Shown: positions 51,433 to 62,387, counted from the stretch's first letter. The stretch is 64,000 nt of DNA from Streptantibioticus parmotrematis (GCF_019890615.1 NZ_JAINVZ010000002.1:1-64000), one strand, 5' to 3'. Numbers and translations: made by a program. The notes: generated by a model not told the origin, from the letters alone.

Positions 51433-52083
51433 ATGAGCACCATTGACATCCTTTCGCCGGCCGGCGACAAGGCCGGGACCGTCGAGCTCCCCACGGAGAT
51501 CTTCGACGCGAAGGTCAGCGTTCCGCTGATCCACCAGGTCGTCGTCGCCCAGCTGGCCGCTGCCCGTCAGGGCACGCACAAGACCAAGACCCGTGGCGAG
51601 GTCCGCGGCGGTGGCAAGAAGCCGTACCGCCAGAAGGGCACCGGCCGCGCCCGTCAGGGCTCGACCCGCGCGCCGCAGTTCGCCGGTGGTGGCGTCGTGC
51701 ACGGTCCCGTGCCGCGTGACTACTCGCAGCGGACCCCCAAGAAGATGATCAAGGCCGCCCTGCGTGGCGCCCTGACCGACCGCGCGCGTCACAGCCGCAT
51801 CCACGTCGTGTCCGGCGTCGTCGAGGGTTCCGCCCCGTCGACCAAGGACGCCAAGGCGCTGCTGGGCAAGATCAGCGAGCGCAAGAACGTCCTGCTGGTC
51901 GTCGAGCGTGCCGACGAGCTGTCGTGGCTTTCCGCCCGCAACCTGCCCCAGGTCCACATCCTGGAGGCCGGTCAGCTGAACGCCTACGACGTGCTCGTCT
52001 CCGACGACGTGGTCTTCACCAAGGACGCCTTCGACCGCTTCACCGGTAACGGCGCCGCCGAGACCGAAGGGAGCGCCGCCTGA
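51433..52083 (+). CDS. rplD: 50S ribosomal protein L4
   Basis: Lines the exit tunnel; in E. coli it represses the S10 operon. The 216-residue protein has [20 protein letters not shown], the tunnel-loop region [20 protein letters not shown] and [19 protein letters not shown]. Its stop shares a base with the rplW ATG (TGATG). Confidence 0.97.
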   Translation: MSTIDILSPAGDKAGTVELPTEIFDAKVSVPLIHQVVVAQLAAARQGTHKTKTRGEVRGGGKKPYRQKGTGRARQGSTRAPQFAGGGVVHGPVPRDYSQRTPKKMIKAALRGALTDRARHSRIHVVSGVVEGSAPSTKDAKALLGKISERKNVLLVVERADELSWLSARNLPQVHILEAGQLNAYDVLVSDDVVFTKDAFDRFTGNGAAETEGSAA

Positions 52084-52415
52084 TGAGCGAGGCGACTGCG
52101 ACCACCGTCACCAGCAAGACCTTCACGGACCCCCGTGACGTCCTGCTCAAGCCGGTGGTTTCCGAGAAGAGCTACGCGCTGCTCGACGAGAACAAGTACA
52201 CCTTCGTCGTCGACCCGCGTGCCAACAAGACCCAGATCAAGCAGGCCGTCGAGGCGGTCTTCTCGGTCAAGGTCACCGGGGTCAACACGATCAACCGGCA
52301 GGGCAAGCGCAAGCGCACCAAGACCGGTTTCGGCAAGCGCAAGGACACCAAGCGCGCCATCGTGACCCTCGCCGAGGGCGACCGCATCGACATCTTCGGC
52401 GGCCCGGTCTCCTAA
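52083..52415 (+). CDS. rplW: 50S ribosomal protein L23
   Basis: Tunnel-exit protein that docks SRP and trigger factor, 110 residues: [42 protein letters not shown]-type pattern, [23 protein letters not shown] overlaps the rplD stop. Confidence 0.97.
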   Translation: MSEATATTVTSKTFTDPRDVLLKPVVSEKSYALLDENKYTFVVDPRANKTQIKQAVEAVFSVKVTGVNTINRQGKRKRTKTGFGKRKDTKRAIVTLAEGDRIDIFGGPVS

Positions 52416-52462
52416 CGGGGATCGGAACGTCCAGAAGTCCGGAATCTTCCGAGGACTGAGAA

Positions 52463-53299
52463 ATGGGTATCCGCAAGTACAAGCCGACGACTCCTGGCCG
52501 TCGTGGCGCCAGCGTCGCCGACTTCGTCGAGATCACGCGGTCCACGCCGGAGAAGTCGCTGGTCCGCCCGCTGCACAGCAAGGGCGGCCGTAACAACGCC
52601 GGTCGTGTGACCGTCCGTCACCAGGGCGGCGGCCACAAGCGCGCCTTCCGTGTGATCGACTTCCGTCGTCACGACAAGGACGGTGTGCCGGCCAAGGTCG
52701 CGCACATCGAGTACGACCCGAACCGCACCGCCCGCATCGCGCTGCTGCACTACGCGGACGGCGAGAAGCGCTACATCCTGGCCCCGGCCAAGCTGGCCCA
52801 GGGCGACCGCGTGGAGAACGGCCCCGGCGCCGACATCAAGCCGGGCAACAACCTCCCGCTGCGCAACATCCCGGTCGGTACCACGATCCACGCGATCGAG
52901 CTCCGCCCGGGCGGCGGCGCCAAGATGGCCCGTTCCGCGGGTGCGTCGGTGCAGCTGCTGGCGAAGGAGGGCTCCATGGCCACCCTTCGTATGCCGTCCG
53001 GCGAGGTTCGCATGGTCGACGTCCGCTGCCGCGCCACCGTTGGCGAGGTCGGCAACGCCGAGCAGTCGAACATCAACTGGGGCAAGGCCGGCCGCATGCG
53101 CTGGAAGGGCGTCCGCCCGACCGTTCGTGGTGTCGCGATGAACCCGGTTGACCACCCGCACGGTGGTGGTGAGGGCAAGACCTCCGGTGGTCGCCACCCG
53201 GTCAGCCCGTGGGGTCAGAAGGAAGGACGTACTCGCCGGCCGAAGAAGGCCAGCGACAAGCTCATCGTCCGCCGCCGCAAGACGAACAAGAAGCGCTAG
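52463..53299 (+). CDS. rplB: 50S ribosomal protein L2
   Basis: Peptidyl-transferase-centre scaffold protein, 278 residues. Visible are [38 protein letters not shown] and the catalytic-centre loop with the conserved His in [17 protein letters not shown], then [17 protein letters not shown]. Confidence 0.97.
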   Translation: MGIRKYKPTTPGRRGASVADFVEITRSTPEKSLVRPLHSKGGRNNAGRVTVRHQGGGHKRAFRVIDFRRHDKDGVPAKVAHIEYDPNRTARIALLHYADGEKRYILAPAKLAQGDRVENGPGADIKPGNNLPLRNIPVGTTIHAIELRPGGGAKMARSAGASVQLLAKEGSMATLRMPSGEVRMVDVRCRATVGEVGNAEQSNINWGKAGRMRWKGVRPTVRGVAMNPVDHPHGGGEGKTSGGRHPVSPWGQKEGRTRRPKKASDKLIVRRRKTNKKR

Positions 53300-53311
53300 G
53301 AGCGGGTTTAG

Positions 53312-53593
53312 ATGCCGCGCAGTCTCAAGAAGGGGCCCTTCGTCGACGACCACCTCATCAAGAAGGTGGATGTCCAGAACGAAGCCGGCACCAAGAACGT
53401 CATCAAGACCTGGTCCCGCCGCTCCATGATCATCCCGGCCATGCTGGGCCACACGATCGCGGTGCACGACGGCCGCAAGCACGTCCCGGTGTTCGTCACC
53501 GAGTCGATGGTCGGCCACAAGCTCGGCGAGTTCGCGCCGACCCGCACCTTCCGCGGCCATGAGAAGGACGACCGCAAGTCGCGTCGTCGCTGA
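53312..53593 (+). CDS. rpsS: 30S ribosomal protein S19
   Basis: 30S head protein that forms a bridge to the 50S, 93 residues: [53 protein letters not shown] has AGGAGC upstream. Twelve bases separate it from rplB. Confidence 0.97.
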   Translation: MPRSLKKGPFVDDHLIKKVDVQNEAGTKNVIKTWSRRSMIIPAMLGHTIAVHDGRKHVPVFVTESMVGHKLGEFAPTRTFRGHEKDDRKSRRR

Positions 53594-53639
53594 TCTGCGG
53601 AGATAGCGAAGACCAATGACTGACACCGAAGGGACAACC

Positions 53640-53987
53640 ATGGAAGCCAGGGCCCAGGCGCGGTACATCCGCGTCACGCCCATGAAGGCCCGCCGGGTGG
53701 TGGACCTCATCCGTGGCATGAACGCCACGGAGGCTCAGGCGGTCCTGCGATTCGCTCCGCAGGCCGCGAGCGTGCCGGTGGGCAAGGTGCTGGACAGCGC
53801 CATCGCCAACGCCGCGCACAACTACGACCACACCGACGCCGGTTCGCTGTACATCAGCGAGGCGTACGTGGACGAGGGTCCGACCCTGAAGCGGTTCCGG
53901 CCGCGTGCCCAGGGCCGTGCCTACCGGATCCGTAAGCGGACCAGCCACATCACCGTGGTCGTCGCCAGCAAGGAAGGGACCCGGTAA
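53640..53987 (+). CDS. rplV: 50S ribosomal protein L22
   Basis: Tunnel-constriction protein, 115 residues: [63 protein letters not shown] 53640 is chosen because AAGGGA is 6 bases upstream; the ATG at 53616 would add eight residues. The stop overlaps the rpsC ATG. Confidence 0.95.
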   Translation: MEARAQARYIRVTPMKARRVVDLIRGMNATEAQAVLRFAPQAASVPVGKVLDSAIANAAHNYDHTDAGSLYISEAYVDEGPTLKRFRPRAQGRAYRIRKRTSHITVVVASKEGTR

Positions 53988-54823
53988 TGGGCCAGAAGGT
54001 TAACCCGCACGGGTTCCGGCTCGGCATCACCACGGACTTCAAGTCCCGGTGGTACGCCGACAAGCTGTACAAGGACTACGTCAAGGAAGACGTCGCCATC
54101 CGCCGGATGATGACGCAGGGCATGGAGCGGGCCGGCATCTCCAAGGTGGAGATCGAGCGTACCCGTGACCGCGTCCGCGTCGACATCCACACCGCCCGGC
54201 CGGGCATCGTCATCGGCCGTCGCGGCGCGGAGGCCGACCGTATCCGCGGCGACCTGGAGAAGCTGACCGGCAAGCAGGTCCAGCTGAACATCCTCGAGGT
54301 CAAGAACCCGGAGACCGACGCTCAGCTGGTGGCCCAGGCCGTCGCCGAGCAGCTGGCCTCCCGCGTCTCCTTCCGCCGTGCCATGCGCAAGAGCATGCAG
54401 GGCACCATGAAGGCCGGCGCCAAGGGCATCAAGATCCAGTGCGGTGGCCGTCTCGGCGGCGCCGAGATGTCCCGCTCGGAGTTCTACCGCGAGGGCCGGG
54501 TTCCGCTGCACACGCTGCGGGCCAACGTGGACTACGGCTTCTTCGAGGCCAAGACCACCTTCGGCCGCATCGGCGTGAAGGTGTGGATCTACAAGGGCGA
54601 CGTGAAGAACATCGCCGAGGTCCGCGCCGAAGGCGCCGCCGCCCGCGCGGGCAACCGCCCGTCGCGTGGTCCCGGTGGCAGTGACCGTCCGCAGCGCCGC
54701 GGTGGCGAGCGCGGCGGCCGTGGCCGCAGGCCGCAGCAGTCCGGTGAGGCCCAGGCTCCCAAGGCCGACGCTCCCGCCGCCGCTGAGGCCCCGGCCCCGG
54801 AGACCACCGGAACGGAGGCCTGA
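53987..54823 (+). CDS. rpsC: 30S ribosomal protein S3
   Basis: mRNA-entry protein with helicase role, 278 residues. The KH-domain segment [21 protein letters not shown] and [16 protein letters not shown] are conserved. The last 70 residues form an Ala/Gly/Arg/Pro-rich tail ([20 protein letters not shown]) typical of actinobacterial S3. Confidence 0.97.
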   Translation: MGQKVNPHGFRLGITTDFKSRWYADKLYKDYVKEDVAIRRMMTQGMERAGISKVEIERTRDRVRVDIHTARPGIVIGRRGAEADRIRGDLEKLTGKQVQLNILEVKNPETDAQLVAQAVAEQLASRVSFRRAMRKSMQGTMKAGAKGIKIQCGGRLGGAEMSRSEFYREGRVPLHTLRANVDYGFFEAKTTFGRIGVKVWIYKGDVKNIAEVRAEGAAARAGNRPSRGPGGSDRPQRRGGERGGRGRRPQQSGEAQAPKADAPAAAEAPAPETTGTEA

Positions 54824-54828
54824 CCCCC

Positions 54829-55248
54829 ATGCTGATCCCCCGTAGGGTCAAGCACCGCAAGCAGCACCATCCGAAGCGCGACGGCATGGCCAAGGGCGGC
54901 ACCGAGCTGGCGTTCGGTGAGTACGGCATCCAGGCCGTCACCCCGGCCTACGTGACGAACCGGCAGATCGAGTCCGCTCGTATCGCCATCACCCGTCACA
55001 TCCGCCGTGGCGGCAAGGTGTGGATCAACATCTACCCGGACCGTCCGCTGACCAAGAAGCCGGCCGAAACCCGCATGGGTTCCGGTAAGGGCTCTCCCGA
55101 GTGGTGGGTCGCGAACGTCAAGCCCGGTCGGGTGATGTTCGAGCTGTCTTTCCCGAACGAGAAGGTTGCGAAGGAGGCGCTGACCCGCGCCGCCCACAAG
55201 CTTCCGATGAAGTGCCGGATCGTCCGGCGCGAGGCAGGTGAGTCGTGA
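54829..55248 (+). CDS. rplP: 50S ribosomal protein L16
   Basis: Contacts the A-site tRNA elbow, 139 residues: [59 protein letters not shown]. The stop overlaps the rpmC start (GTGATG). Confidence 0.97.
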   Translation: MLIPRRVKHRKQHHPKRDGMAKGGTELAFGEYGIQAVTPAYVTNRQIESARIAITRHIRRGGKVWINIYPDRPLTKKPAETRMGSGKGSPEWWVANVKPGRVMFELSFPNEKVAKEALTRAAHKLPMKCRIVRREAGES

Positions 55249-55472
55249 TGGCGGCCGGTACCACGGCGTCCGAGCTGCGCGAGCTGAACAGCGAGGATCT
55301 CCTCGGCAAGCTCCGTGAGGCGAAGGAGGAGCTGTTCAACCTCCGCTTCCAGGCGGCCACGGGACAGCTCGAGAACAACACCCGTCTCAAGGTTGTCCGC
55401 AAGGACATCGCCCGGATCTACACCCTCATGCGTGAGCGTGAGCTCGGCATCGAGACGGTGGAGAGCGCCTGA
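55248..55472 (+). CDS. rpmC: 50S ribosomal protein L29
   Basis: Tunnel-exit protein, 74 residues: [58 protein letters not shown] 55248 is preferred to GTG 55245. The stop shares a base with rpsQ. Confidence 0.95.
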   Translation: MAAGTTASELRELNSEDLLGKLREAKEELFNLRFQAATGQLENNTRLKVVRKDIARIYTLMRERELGIETVESA

Positions 55473-55753
55473 TGAGCGAGAAGAATGTGACTGAGACGAA
55501 CACCCGCGGCTTCCGCAAGACCCGCGAGGGTCTGGTCGTCAGCGACAAGATGGACAAGACCGTCGTCGTCGCCGTCGAGGACCGCGTCAAGCACGCGCTG
55601 TACGGCAAGGTCATCCGCCGTACCAACAAGCTCAAGGCGCACGACGAGCAGAACGCCGCCGGTATCGGCGACCGCGTCCTCCTGATGGAGACCCGGCCGC
55701 TGTCCGCGACCAAGCGCTGGCGCGTCGTCGAGATCCTCGAGAAGGCCAAGTAA
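55472..55753 (+). CDS. rpsQ: 30S ribosomal protein S17
   Basis: Primary 16S-binding protein, 93 residues: [43 protein letters not shown]. It is the last gene of the S10 operon; its stop lies in the first of three hairpins. Confidence 0.97.
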   Translation: MSEKNVTETNTRGFRKTREGLVVSDKMDKTVVVAVEDRVKHALYGKVIRRTNKLKAHDEQNAAGIGDRVLLMETRPLSATKRWRVVEILEKAK

Positions 55754-55850
55754 TTCCCGTAGGGAATTCCGAAGCGACAATGCATCCCTGAGGGTTTTTC
55801 CTCAGGACCGTTCCGTCAGGCTCGGTCGGGGGCCGCGCAAGTGGCCCCCG
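55752..55850 (+). promoter_or_regulatory. Three consecutive hairpins between the S10 and spc operons
   Basis: AATTCCC-GTA-GGGAATT (55752-55768, includes the rpsQ stop), CCTGAGG-GTTTTT-CCTCAGG (55787-55806) and CGGGGGCC/GGCCCCCG (55827-55834 and 55843-55850). All stems are perfect. They may attenuate or process read-through mRNA. Confidence 0.7.
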
Positions 55851-55884
55851 CACCGGGAACCGACGCGACAATCAGGAGATAGAC

Positions 55885-56253
55885 GTGATCCAGCAGGAGT
55901 CGCGACTGCGTGTCGCCGACAACACTGGTGCCAAGGAGATCCTTTGCATCCGTGTTCTCGGTGGCTCCGGTCGCCGCTACGCGGGAATCGGTGACGTCAT
56001 CGTCGCCACCGTCAAGGACGCGATCCCCGGTGGCAACGTGAAGAAGGGCGAGGTCGTCAAGGCGGTCATCGTCCGCACCGTCAAGGAGCGGCGCCGTCCC
56101 GACGGCTCGTACATCCGGTTCGACGAGAACGCCGCGGTCATCCTCAAGAACGACGGTGACCCCCGCGGCACCCGTATCTTCGGGCCCGTCGGGCGCGAGC
56201 TGCGTGAGAAGCGGTTCATGAAGATCGTTTCTCTCGCGCCGGAGGTGCTGTAA
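55885..56253 (+). CDS. rplN: 50S ribosomal protein L14
   Basis: Subunit-interface protein, 122 residues: [66 protein letters not shown] 55885 follows AGGAGA. First gene of the spc operon. Confidence 0.97.
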   Translation: MIQQESRLRVADNTGAKEILCIRVLGGSGRRYAGIGDVIVATVKDAIPGGNVKKGEVVKAVIVRTVKERRRPDGSYIRFDENAAVILKNDGDPRGTRIFGPVGRELREKRFMKIVSLAPEVL

Positions 56254-56256
56254 CCG

Positions 56257-56580
56257 ATGAAGATCAAGAAGGGCGACCTGGTCCAGGTCATCACCGGCAA
56301 GGACAAGGGCAAGCAGGGCAAGGTCATCCAGGCCTTCCCCCGCGAGGACCGCGTCCTGGTCGAGGGTGTCAACCGGGTCAAGAAGCACACCAAGGTCGGC
56401 CAGACCGCGCGTGGGTCGAAGACCGGCGGCATCGTGACCACCGAGGCCCCCATCCACGTCAGCAACGTGCAGCTCGTCGTGGAGAAGGACGGCAACAAGG
56501 TCGTCACCCGCGTCGGCTACCGCTTCGACGAGGACGGCAACAAGATCCGCGTTGCCAAGCGGACCGGTGAGGACATCTGA
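56257..56580 (+). CDS. rplX: 50S ribosomal protein L24
   Basis: Assembly-initiator KOW protein, 107 residues: [38 protein letters not shown] lies 3 bases after rplN; its stop overlaps rplE (TGATG). Confidence 0.97.
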   Translation: MKIKKGDLVQVITGKDKGKQGKVIQAFPREDRVLVEGVNRVKKHTKVGQTARGSKTGGIVTTEAPIHVSNVQLVVEKDGNKVVTRVGYRFDEDGNKIRVAKRTGEDI

Positions 56581-57143
56581 TGACTGCCACCACTGCTACG
56601 TCCCCGCGCCTGAAGCAGCGCTACCGCGAAGAGATCGCGGGCAAGATGCGTGACGAGTTCAGCTACGAGAACGTCATGCAGATCCCGGGTCTCACCAAGA
56701 TCGTGGTCAACATGGGTGTGGGCGACGCCGCCCGCGACTCCAAGCTGATCGAGGGCGCGATCCGCGACCTCGCCACGATCACCGGTCAGAAGCCGGCCGT
56801 GACCAAGGCCCGCAAGTCCATCGCGCAGTTCAAGCTGCGTGAGGGTCAGCCGATCGGTGCCCACGTCACCCTTCGCGGTGACCGCATGTGGGAGTTCCTG
56901 GACCGCCTGCTGTCGCTCGCGCTCCCGCGCATCCGCGACTTCCGCGGTCTGTCGCCGAAGCAGTTCGACGGCCGGGGCAACTACACCTTCGGTCTCACGG
57001 AGCAGGTCATGTTCCACGAGATCGACCAGGACAAGATCGACCGCGTCCGGGGTATGGACATCACCGTGGTCACCACGGCGACCAACGACGACGAGGGCCG
57101 TGCCCTGCTGCGTCACCTCGGCTTCCCGTTCAAGGAGGCGTGA
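56580..57143 (+). CDS. rplE: 50S ribosomal protein L5
   Basis: 5S rRNA-binding protein of the central protuberance, 187 residues: [50 protein letters not shown]-like [20 protein letters not shown]. Confidence 0.97.
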   Translation: MTATTATSPRLKQRYREEIAGKMRDEFSYENVMQIPGLTKIVVNMGVGDAARDSKLIEGAIRDLATITGQKPAVTKARKSIAQFKLREGQPIGAHVTLRGDRMWEFLDRLLSLALPRIRDFRGLSPKQFDGRGNYTFGLTEQVMFHEIDQDKIDRVRGMDITVVTTATNDDEGRALLRHLGFPFKEA

Positions 57144-57146
57144 GCC

Positions 57147-57332
57147 GTGGCGAAGAAGGCTCTCATTGCCAAGGCCGCTCGCAAGCCCAAGTTCGGCGTG
57201 CGCGCGTACACCCGCTGCCAGCGCTGCGGTCGTCCGCACTCCGTCTACCGCAAGTTCGGCCTGTGCCGTGTGTGCCTCCGTGAGATGGCGCACCGCGGTG
57301 AACTGCCGGGCGTGACCAAGAGCTCCTGGTAA
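57147..57332 (+). CDS. rpsN: 30S ribosomal protein S14, zinc-binding type
   Basis: A 61-residue type-Z S14 with CQRC and CRVC zinc pairs in [23 protein letters not shown] 57147 follows AAGGAGG. The short, Cys-containing form contrasts with the longer Cys-free paralogues used under zinc starvation, none of which is in this window. Confidence 0.96.
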   Translation: MAKKALIAKAARKPKFGVRAYTRCQRCGRPHSVYRKFGLCRVCLREMAHRGELPGVTKSSW

Positions 57333-57350
57333 CCGGAGCCCTGACAGCCA

Positions 57351-57413
57351 TAGGTGGGCGGGTAGCCCTCCTCTCTCCCGTAAGGTAGAGGGGTTGGGCG
57401 CCCGCCGCCCATG
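57351..57413 (+). promoter_or_regulatory. Structured spacer before rpsH
   Basis: GTGGGCGGGTAGCCC with TCCTCT pairs imperfectly with AGAGGG and GGGCGCCCGCCGCCCAT in the 187-bp rpsN-rpsH spacer, making a long hairpin. A feedback site in this position would fit S8, which represses the spc operon in E. coli; this is inference. Confidence 0.45.
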
Positions 57414-57519
57414 ACCATCACTACGCCGAAGGTCCCCGCGCCCACCCGTCCCCACGCAGTTGGTTGGGGGAGAGGGACGCGCATACAGGAAACCGCGGCG
57501 AGAGAGGCCACAGGCCATC

Positions 57520-57918
57520 ATGACCATGACCGACCCCATCGCAGACATGCTCACGCGTCTGCGGAACGCGAACTCGGCCTACCACGACGACGTCGTGATG
57601 CCGTTCAGCAAGATCAAGTCGCACATCGCGGAGATCCTCCAGCAGGAGGGTTACATCACCGGCTGGAAGGTCGAGGACGCCGAGGTCGGCAAGAACCTCA
57701 TCCTCGACCTGAAGTTCGGCCCGAACCGCGAGCGCTCGATCGCCGGCATCAAGCGGATCAGCAAGCCGGGTCTGCGGGTCTACGCAAAGTCCACCAACCT
57801 GCCGAAGGTGCTCGGCGGCCTGGGCGTGGCGATCATCTCCACGTCGCAGGGTCTGCTCACCGGCCAGCAGGCCGCCAAGAAGGGCGTAGGCGGGGAAGTC
57901 CTCGCTTACGTCTGGTAA
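57520..57918 (+). CDS. rpsH: 30S ribosomal protein S8
   Basis: 16S central-domain protein, 132 residues: [75 protein letters not shown] 57520 has AGAGG upstream. Confidence 0.97.
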   Translation: MTMTDPIADMLTRLRNANSAYHDDVVMPFSKIKSHIAEILQQEGYITGWKVEDAEVGKNLILDLKFGPNRERSIAGIKRISKPGLRVYAKSTNLPKVLGGLGVAIISTSQGLLTGQQAAKKGVGGEVLAYVW

Positions 57919-57940
57919 CTCGGGAAACGGAGGTTTAGCC

Positions 57941-58480
57941 ATGTCGCGTATTGGACGGCTGCCCATCCCGGTTCCCGCCGGCGTGGACGTCACCATCGAT
58001 GGCCGCACGGTCCAGGTGAAGGGTCCCAAGGGCTCCCTCTCCCACACCGTGGCCGCACCCATCGAGATCGCCAAGGGCGAGGACGGCACCCTCGTGGTGT
58101 CCCGCCCGAATGATGAGCGTCAGTCGAAGGCCCTGCACGGCCTGTCGCGCACGCTGGTGGCGAACATGATCACCGGCGTGACCGCGGGCTACAGCAAGGC
58201 GCTCGAAATCAGCGGTGTCGGCTACCGCGTCCAGGCGAAGGGCTCCAACCTGGAGTTCTCCCTGGGGTACAGCCACCCGATCCTCGTTGAGGCCCCTGAG
58301 GGCATCTCCTTCAAGGTCGAGTCGCCCACCAAGCTCAGCGTCGAGGGCATCGACAAGCAGAAGGTCGGCGAAGTCGCCGCGAACATCCGCAAGCTGCGCA
58401 AGCCCGACCCCTACAAGGCCAAGGGCGTGAAGTACGCGGGCGAGGTCATCCGCCGCAAGGTCGGAAAGGCTGGTAAGTAA
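57941..58480 (+). CDS. rplF: 50S ribosomal protein L6
   Basis: Factor-binding-region protein, 179 residues: [63 protein letters not shown] follows GGAGG. Confidence 0.97.
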   Translation: MSRIGRLPIPVPAGVDVTIDGRTVQVKGPKGSLSHTVAAPIEIAKGEDGTLVVSRPNDERQSKALHGLSRTLVANMITGVTAGYSKALEISGVGYRVQAKGSNLEFSLGYSHPILVEAPEGISFKVESPTKLSVEGIDKQKVGEVAANIRKLRKPDPYKAKGVKYAGEVIRRKVGKAGK

Positions 58481-58483
58481 GCC

Positions 58484-58867
58484 ATGGCATACGGTGTCAA
58501 GATTGCCAAGGGCAACGCGTACAAGGGCGCCGCGCGCAAGCGTCGTCACATCCGCGTGCGCAAGCACGTGCACGGTTCCGTCGAGCGTCCGCGCCTCGTG
58601 GTGACCCGGTCCAACCGGGGCATCGTCGCGCAGGTCATCGACGACAACGCGGGTCACACGCTCGCCTCGGCCTCCACGCTGGACGCCTCCATCCGTGGTG
58701 GCGAGGGCGACAAGAGCGCCAAGGCGAAGCTGGTCGGCGCGCTCGTGGCCGAGCGTGCGAAGGCCGCGGGCATCGAGGCGGTCGTGTTCGACCGCGGTGG
58801 CAACCGGTACGCCGGTCGCATCGCCGCGCTGGCCGACGCCGCCCGCGAGGCCGGGCTCAAGTTCTGA
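58484..58867 (+). CDS. rplR: 50S ribosomal protein L18
   Basis: 5S rRNA-binding protein, 127 residues: [40 protein letters not shown]. It starts 3 bases after rplF. Confidence 0.97.
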   Translation: MAYGVKIAKGNAYKGAARKRRHIRVRKHVHGSVERPRLVVTRSNRGIVAQVIDDNAGHTLASASTLDASIRGGEGDKSAKAKLVGALVAERAKAAGIEAVVFDRGGNRYAGRIAALADAAREAGLKF

Positions 58868-58910
58868 GCCGCTCCGTAGCTAGCGGAAGCAACGAAGAGA
58901 GGTAATTCCA

Positions 58911-59516
58911 ATGGCTGGACCCCAGCGCCGCGGAAGCGGTGCCGGTGGCGGCGAGCGGCGGGACCGGAAGGACCGGCGCGACGGCGGCGCCGCGGCTGAG
59001 AAGACCGCGTACGTCGAGCGCGTCGTCGCGATCAACCGCGTCGCCAAGGTTGTCAAGGGTGGTCGTCGTTTCAGCTTCACCGCGCTGGTCGTGGTGGGCG
59101 ACGGTGACGGTCAGGTCGGTGTCGGCTACGGCAAGGCGAAGGAGGTGCCGGCCGCCATCGCCAAGGGTGTTGAGGAGGCCAAGAAGCACTTCTTCCGCGT
59201 CCCCCGTATCCAGGGCACCATCCCGCACCCGATCCAGGGCGAGAAGGCGGCCGGTGTCGTGCTGCTCAAGCCGGCGTCCCCCGGTACCGGTGTGATCGCC
59301 GGTGGCCCGGTGCGCGCCGTGCTCGAGTGCGCCGGCATCCACGACGTCCTCAGCAAGTCGCTCGGGTCGTCGAACCCGATCAACATCGTGCACGCCACGG
59401 TGGCCGCGCTCCAGGGCCTTCAGCGGCCCGAGGAGATCGCCGCCCGCCGCGGTCTGCCGCTGGAGGACGTGGCTCCCGCCGCTCTGCTGCGGGCGCGTGC
59501 AGGGGCGGGTGCGTAA
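58911..59516 (+). CDS. rpsE: 30S ribosomal protein S5
   Basis: Decoding-fidelity protein, 201 residues. After a Gly/Arg-rich N-terminus, it shows [20 protein letters not shown] (spectinomycin loop), [20 protein letters not shown] and [21 protein letters not shown] has AGAGAGG upstream. Confidence 0.97.
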   Translation: MAGPQRRGSGAGGGERRDRKDRRDGGAAAEKTAYVERVVAINRVAKVVKGGRRFSFTALVVVGDGDGQVGVGYGKAKEVPAAIAKGVEEAKKHFFRVPRIQGTIPHPIQGEKAAGVVLLKPASPGTGVIAGGPVRAVLECAGIHDVLSKSLGSSNPINIVHATVAALQGLQRPEEIAARRGLPLEDVAPAALLRARAGAGA

Positions 59517-59518
59517 TC

Positions 59519-59701
59519 ATGGCCCGTCTGAAGATCACGCAGACCAAGTCCTACATCGGTAGCAAGCAGAACCACCGTGACACCCTGCGTTCGCTCGGGC
59601 TCAAGCGCCTGCACGACGTGGTCGTCAAGGAGGACCGCCCGGAGATCCGCGGCATGGCGCACACCGTGCGTCACCTCGTCACGGTCGAGGAGGTGGACTG
59701 A
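59519..59701 (+). CDS. rpmD: 50S ribosomal protein L30
   Basis: A 60-residue protein: [54 protein letters not shown]. It starts 2 bases after rpsE; rplO begins 1 base after its stop. Confidence 0.97.
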   Translation: MARLKITQTKSYIGSKQNHRDTLRSLGLKRLHDVVVKEDRPEIRGMAHTVRHLVTVEEVD

Positions 59702-59702
59702 C

Positions 59703-60161
59703 ATGTCGCAGGAATCCAAGCCGCTGAAGGTCCACAACCTCCGTCCGGCTCCCGGCGCCAAGACCGCCAAGACCCGCGTGGGTCGTGGTGAGGCGTCGAA
59801 GGGCAAGACGGCCGGTCGTGGCACCAAGGGCACCAAGGCCCGTTACCAGGTTCCGGAGCGCTTCGAGGGCGGGCAGATGCCCCTCCACATGCGTCTCCCG
59901 AAGCTGAAGGGCTTCAAGAACCCCGCCCACAAGCAGTTCCAGGTCGTCAACCTGGACAAGCTGGCCGAGCTCTACCCGCAGGGTGGCGAGGTCACGGTGG
60001 CCGACCTGGTCGCCAAGGGCGCCGTTCGCAAGAACGAGCTCGTCAAGGTGCTCGGCTCCGGCGAGGTCTCGGTGGCGCTGACGGTGACGGTCGACGCCGT
60101 CTCCGGCTCCGCCAAGGAGAAGATCGCCGCTGCCGGCGGTACCGTCACCGAGCTGCTGTAA
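59703..60161 (+). CDS. rplO: 50S ribosomal protein L15
   Basis: A 152-residue protein: [61 protein letters not shown] strong hairpin separates it from secY. Confidence 0.97.
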   Translation: MSQESKPLKVHNLRPAPGAKTAKTRVGRGEASKGKTAGRGTKGTKARYQVPERFEGGQMPLHMRLPKLKGFKNPAHKQFQVVNLDKLAELYPQGGEVTVADLVAKGAVRKNELVKVLGSGEVSVALTVTVDAVSGSAKEKIAAAGGTVTELL

Positions 60162-60187
60162 GGCTCGTTGAGCTGTAGTACGGCCTA

Positions 60188-60219
60188 CCGGGGGTGTCCC
60201 AGATTCGGGGCATCCCCGG
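60188..60219 (+). terminator. Hairpin between rplO and secY
   Basis: Thirteen-pair stem (60188-60200 with 60207-60219, two G-T pairs) and a 6-nt loop AGATTC. A -10-like TAAGGT at 60251-60256 suggests secY has its own promoter. Confidence 0.75.
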
Positions 60220-60330
60220 TTGGTCATTCCTAGGGGTACTCCGTCGCCGGTAAGGTGGCGAGGACCGCATAACCAGCCACCCTCACGACCGACCCTTCCG
60301 CGCGACGCCGCGGGGGGCGCAGGAGGCACC

Positions 60331-61647
60331 GTGCTCACCGCGTTCGCCCGGGCGTTCAGGACGCCCGACCTGCGCAAGAAGCTGCTGTTCACCTTGGGCA
60401 TCCTGGTGCTGTTCCGGCTCGGCGCGACCATCCCGATCCCCGGCGTGGACTACGCGAACGTCAACCAGTGCATCAAGGAAGCCGGCGGCAACGGCGGCCT
60501 CTTCGGCATGATCAACATGTTCAGCGGCGGCGCGCTGCTCCAGCTGACGATCTTCGCCCTCGGCATCATGCCGTACATCACGGCGAGCATCATCCTCCAG
60601 CTGCTGACCGTGGTCATCCCGCGTCTGGAAGCCCTCAAGAAGGAGGGCCAGGCCGGCACCACGAAGATCACCCAGTACACCCGGTACCTGACGCTGGCGC
60701 TCGCCATCCTCCAGGGCACCGGCCTGGTGGCCACCGCCCAGAGCGGCACGCTCTTCCGCACCTGCCAGGTCGGCAACCAGATCATCCCGGACACCTCGAT
60801 CTTCCGCACCGCCGTCATGGTCATCACCATGACCGCCGGCACCGTGATGATCATGTGGCTCGGCGAGCTGATCACCGACCGCGGCATCGGCAACGGCATG
60901 TCGATCCTGATGTTCACCTCGATCGCGGCCGGCTTCCCCGGCTCGCTGTGGGCGATCAAGCAGTCCGGCAAGATCCTCGGCGGCTGGGGCGAGTTCTTCG
61001 GCGTGATCATCGTCGGCCTGGCCATCGTCTGCCTGGTGGTCTTCGTCGAGCAGGCGCAGCGGCGGGTGCCGGTGCAGTACGCGAAGCGCATGATCGGCCG
61101 CCGGTCCTACGGCGGGACCTCGACGTACATCCCGCTCAAGGTCAACCAGGCCGGTGTGATTCCCGTCATCTTCGCGTCGTCGCTGCTCTACATTCCGGCG
61201 CTGATCGTGCAGTTCAGCGGTAACACCACGTCCGGATGGGCCCAGTGGATCAGCACGAATCTCACCAAGGGTGACCACCCGGTCTACCTGGCCCTGTACT
61301 TCCTCCTGATTGTTTTCTTCGCCTTCTTCTACGTGGCCATTTCCTTCAACCCCGAAGAAGTTGCCGACAACATGAAGAAGTATGGTGGGTTCATCCCGGG
61401 CATCCGGGCGGGACGACCCACGGCGGAGTACCTGGGCTACGTGCTCAACCGGATCACCTGGCCGGGTTCGCTGTACCTGGGTCTGATCGCCCTTGTTCCC
61501 ACGGTGGCGATCGCGCTGTTCAACGGGAGCCAGAACTTCCCGTTCGGCGGCACGAGCATTCTCATCATCGTGGGCGTCGGTCTGGAGACCGTGAAGCAGA
61601 TCGAGAGCCAGCTTCAGCAGCGTAACTACGAAGGGTTCCTCCGCTGA
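60331..61647 (+). CDS. secY: Preprotein translocase subunit SecY
   Basis: Ten-helix protein-conducting channel, 438 residues. Visible are LFTLGILVLFRLGATIPIPG, GALLQLTIFALGIMPYITAS, IVCLVVFVEQAQRRVPVQYA, RSYGGTSTYIPLKVNQAGVI, and ITWPGSLYLGLIALVP. GTG 60331 follows AGGAGG. The stop overlaps adk (TGATG). Confidence 0.97.
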   Translation: MLTAFARAFRTPDLRKKLLFTLGILVLFRLGATIPIPGVDYANVNQCIKEAGGNGGLFGMINMFSGGALLQLTIFALGIMPYITASIILQLLTVVIPRLEALKKEGQAGTTKITQYTRYLTLALAILQGTGLVATAQSGTLFRTCQVGNQIIPDTSIFRTAVMVITMTAGTVMIMWLGELITDRGIGNGMSILMFTSIAAGFPGSLWAIKQSGKILGGWGEFFGVIIVGLAIVCLVVFVEQAQRRVPVQYAKRMIGRRSYGGTSTYIPLKVNQAGVIPVIFASSLLYIPALIVQFSGNTTSGWAQWISTNLTKGDHPVYLALYFLLIVFFAFFYVAISFNPEEVADNMKKYGGFIPGIRAGRPTAEYLGYVLNRITWPGSLYLGLIALVPTVAIALFNGSQNFPFGGTSILIIVGVGLETVKQIESQLQQRNYEGFLR

Positions 61648-62306
61648 TGAGAATCGTCCTCGTCGGGCCCCCTGGCGCGGGTAAGGGCACGCAGGCCCAG
61701 TACCTCGCCAAGAACCTGTCGATCCCGCACATCTCCACCGGGGATCTCTTCCGCAGCAACATCAGCCAGGGCACCGCCCTCGGCAGGAAGGCCCAGGAGT
61801 ACACCAGCTCCGGGCGGCTGGTACCGGACGAGGTCACCATCGCGATGGCGAAGGACCGGCTGGAGGAGGCGGACGCCGCCGAGGGCTTCCTGCTGGACGG
61901 TTTCCCGCGCAACCTCGGCCAGGCCGAGGCGCTCGACGCCTACCTGCGGGACAAGGAGGTCACGCTCGACGGCGTGCTCGACCTGGAGGTCCCCGAGGAC
62001 GAGGTCGTCAAGCGGATCGCCGGCCGCCGGCTGTGCCGCAAGGACGGCGCCCACGTCTACCACGTGAGCTACAACCCGCCGAAGACCGAGGGCGTCTGCG
62101 ACGTGTGCGGCGGCGAGCTGTACCAGCGCGACGACGACACCGAGGACAAGGTGCGGGTGCGGCTGGAGGTCTACCACAGCGAGACCGAGCCGATCATCGA
62201 CTACTACAAGGCGCAGGACCTGGTGGTCACGATCTCGGCGCTCGGCACGGTGGACGAGGTCACCCGCCGCGCGATGGAGGCCCTCGGCGCCGCCGAGTCG
62301 GTCTGA
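61647..62306 (+). CDS. adk: Adenylate kinase
   Basis: Converts ATP plus AMP to two ADP; 219 residues. The P-loop is GPPGAGKGTQAQYLA (residues 7-21), followed by STGDLFR, the LLDGFPRN motif and the LID with CRKDGAHVYHVSYNPPK and CDVCGG. The LID has three Cys plus an Asp instead of four Cys, as in other streptomycete enzymes that I recall. Co-transcribed with secY. Confidence 0.97.
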   Translation: MRIVLVGPPGAGKGTQAQYLAKNLSIPHISTGDLFRSNISQGTALGRKAQEYTSSGRLVPDEVTIAMAKDRLEEADAAEGFLLDGFPRNLGQAEALDAYLRDKEVTLDGVLDLEVPEDEVVKRIAGRRLCRKDGAHVYHVSYNPPKTEGVCDVCGGELYQRDDDTEDKVRVRLEVYHSETEPIIDYYKAQDLVVTISALGTVDEVTRRAMEALGAAESV

Positions 62307-62353
62307 CCCCGCCGCGCGCGGCCGCTCGCCGCGCGTGTGCCCGCAGTACGACG

Positions 62354-62387
62354 ACGGCCGCGGTGCCCCTGGGGGCGCCGCGGCCGT
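62354..62387 (+). terminator. Hairpin between adk and map
   Basis: Sixteen-pair stem (62354-62369 with 62372-62387, one T-G pair), minimal loop, followed by ACATTTG. Confidence 0.75.
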
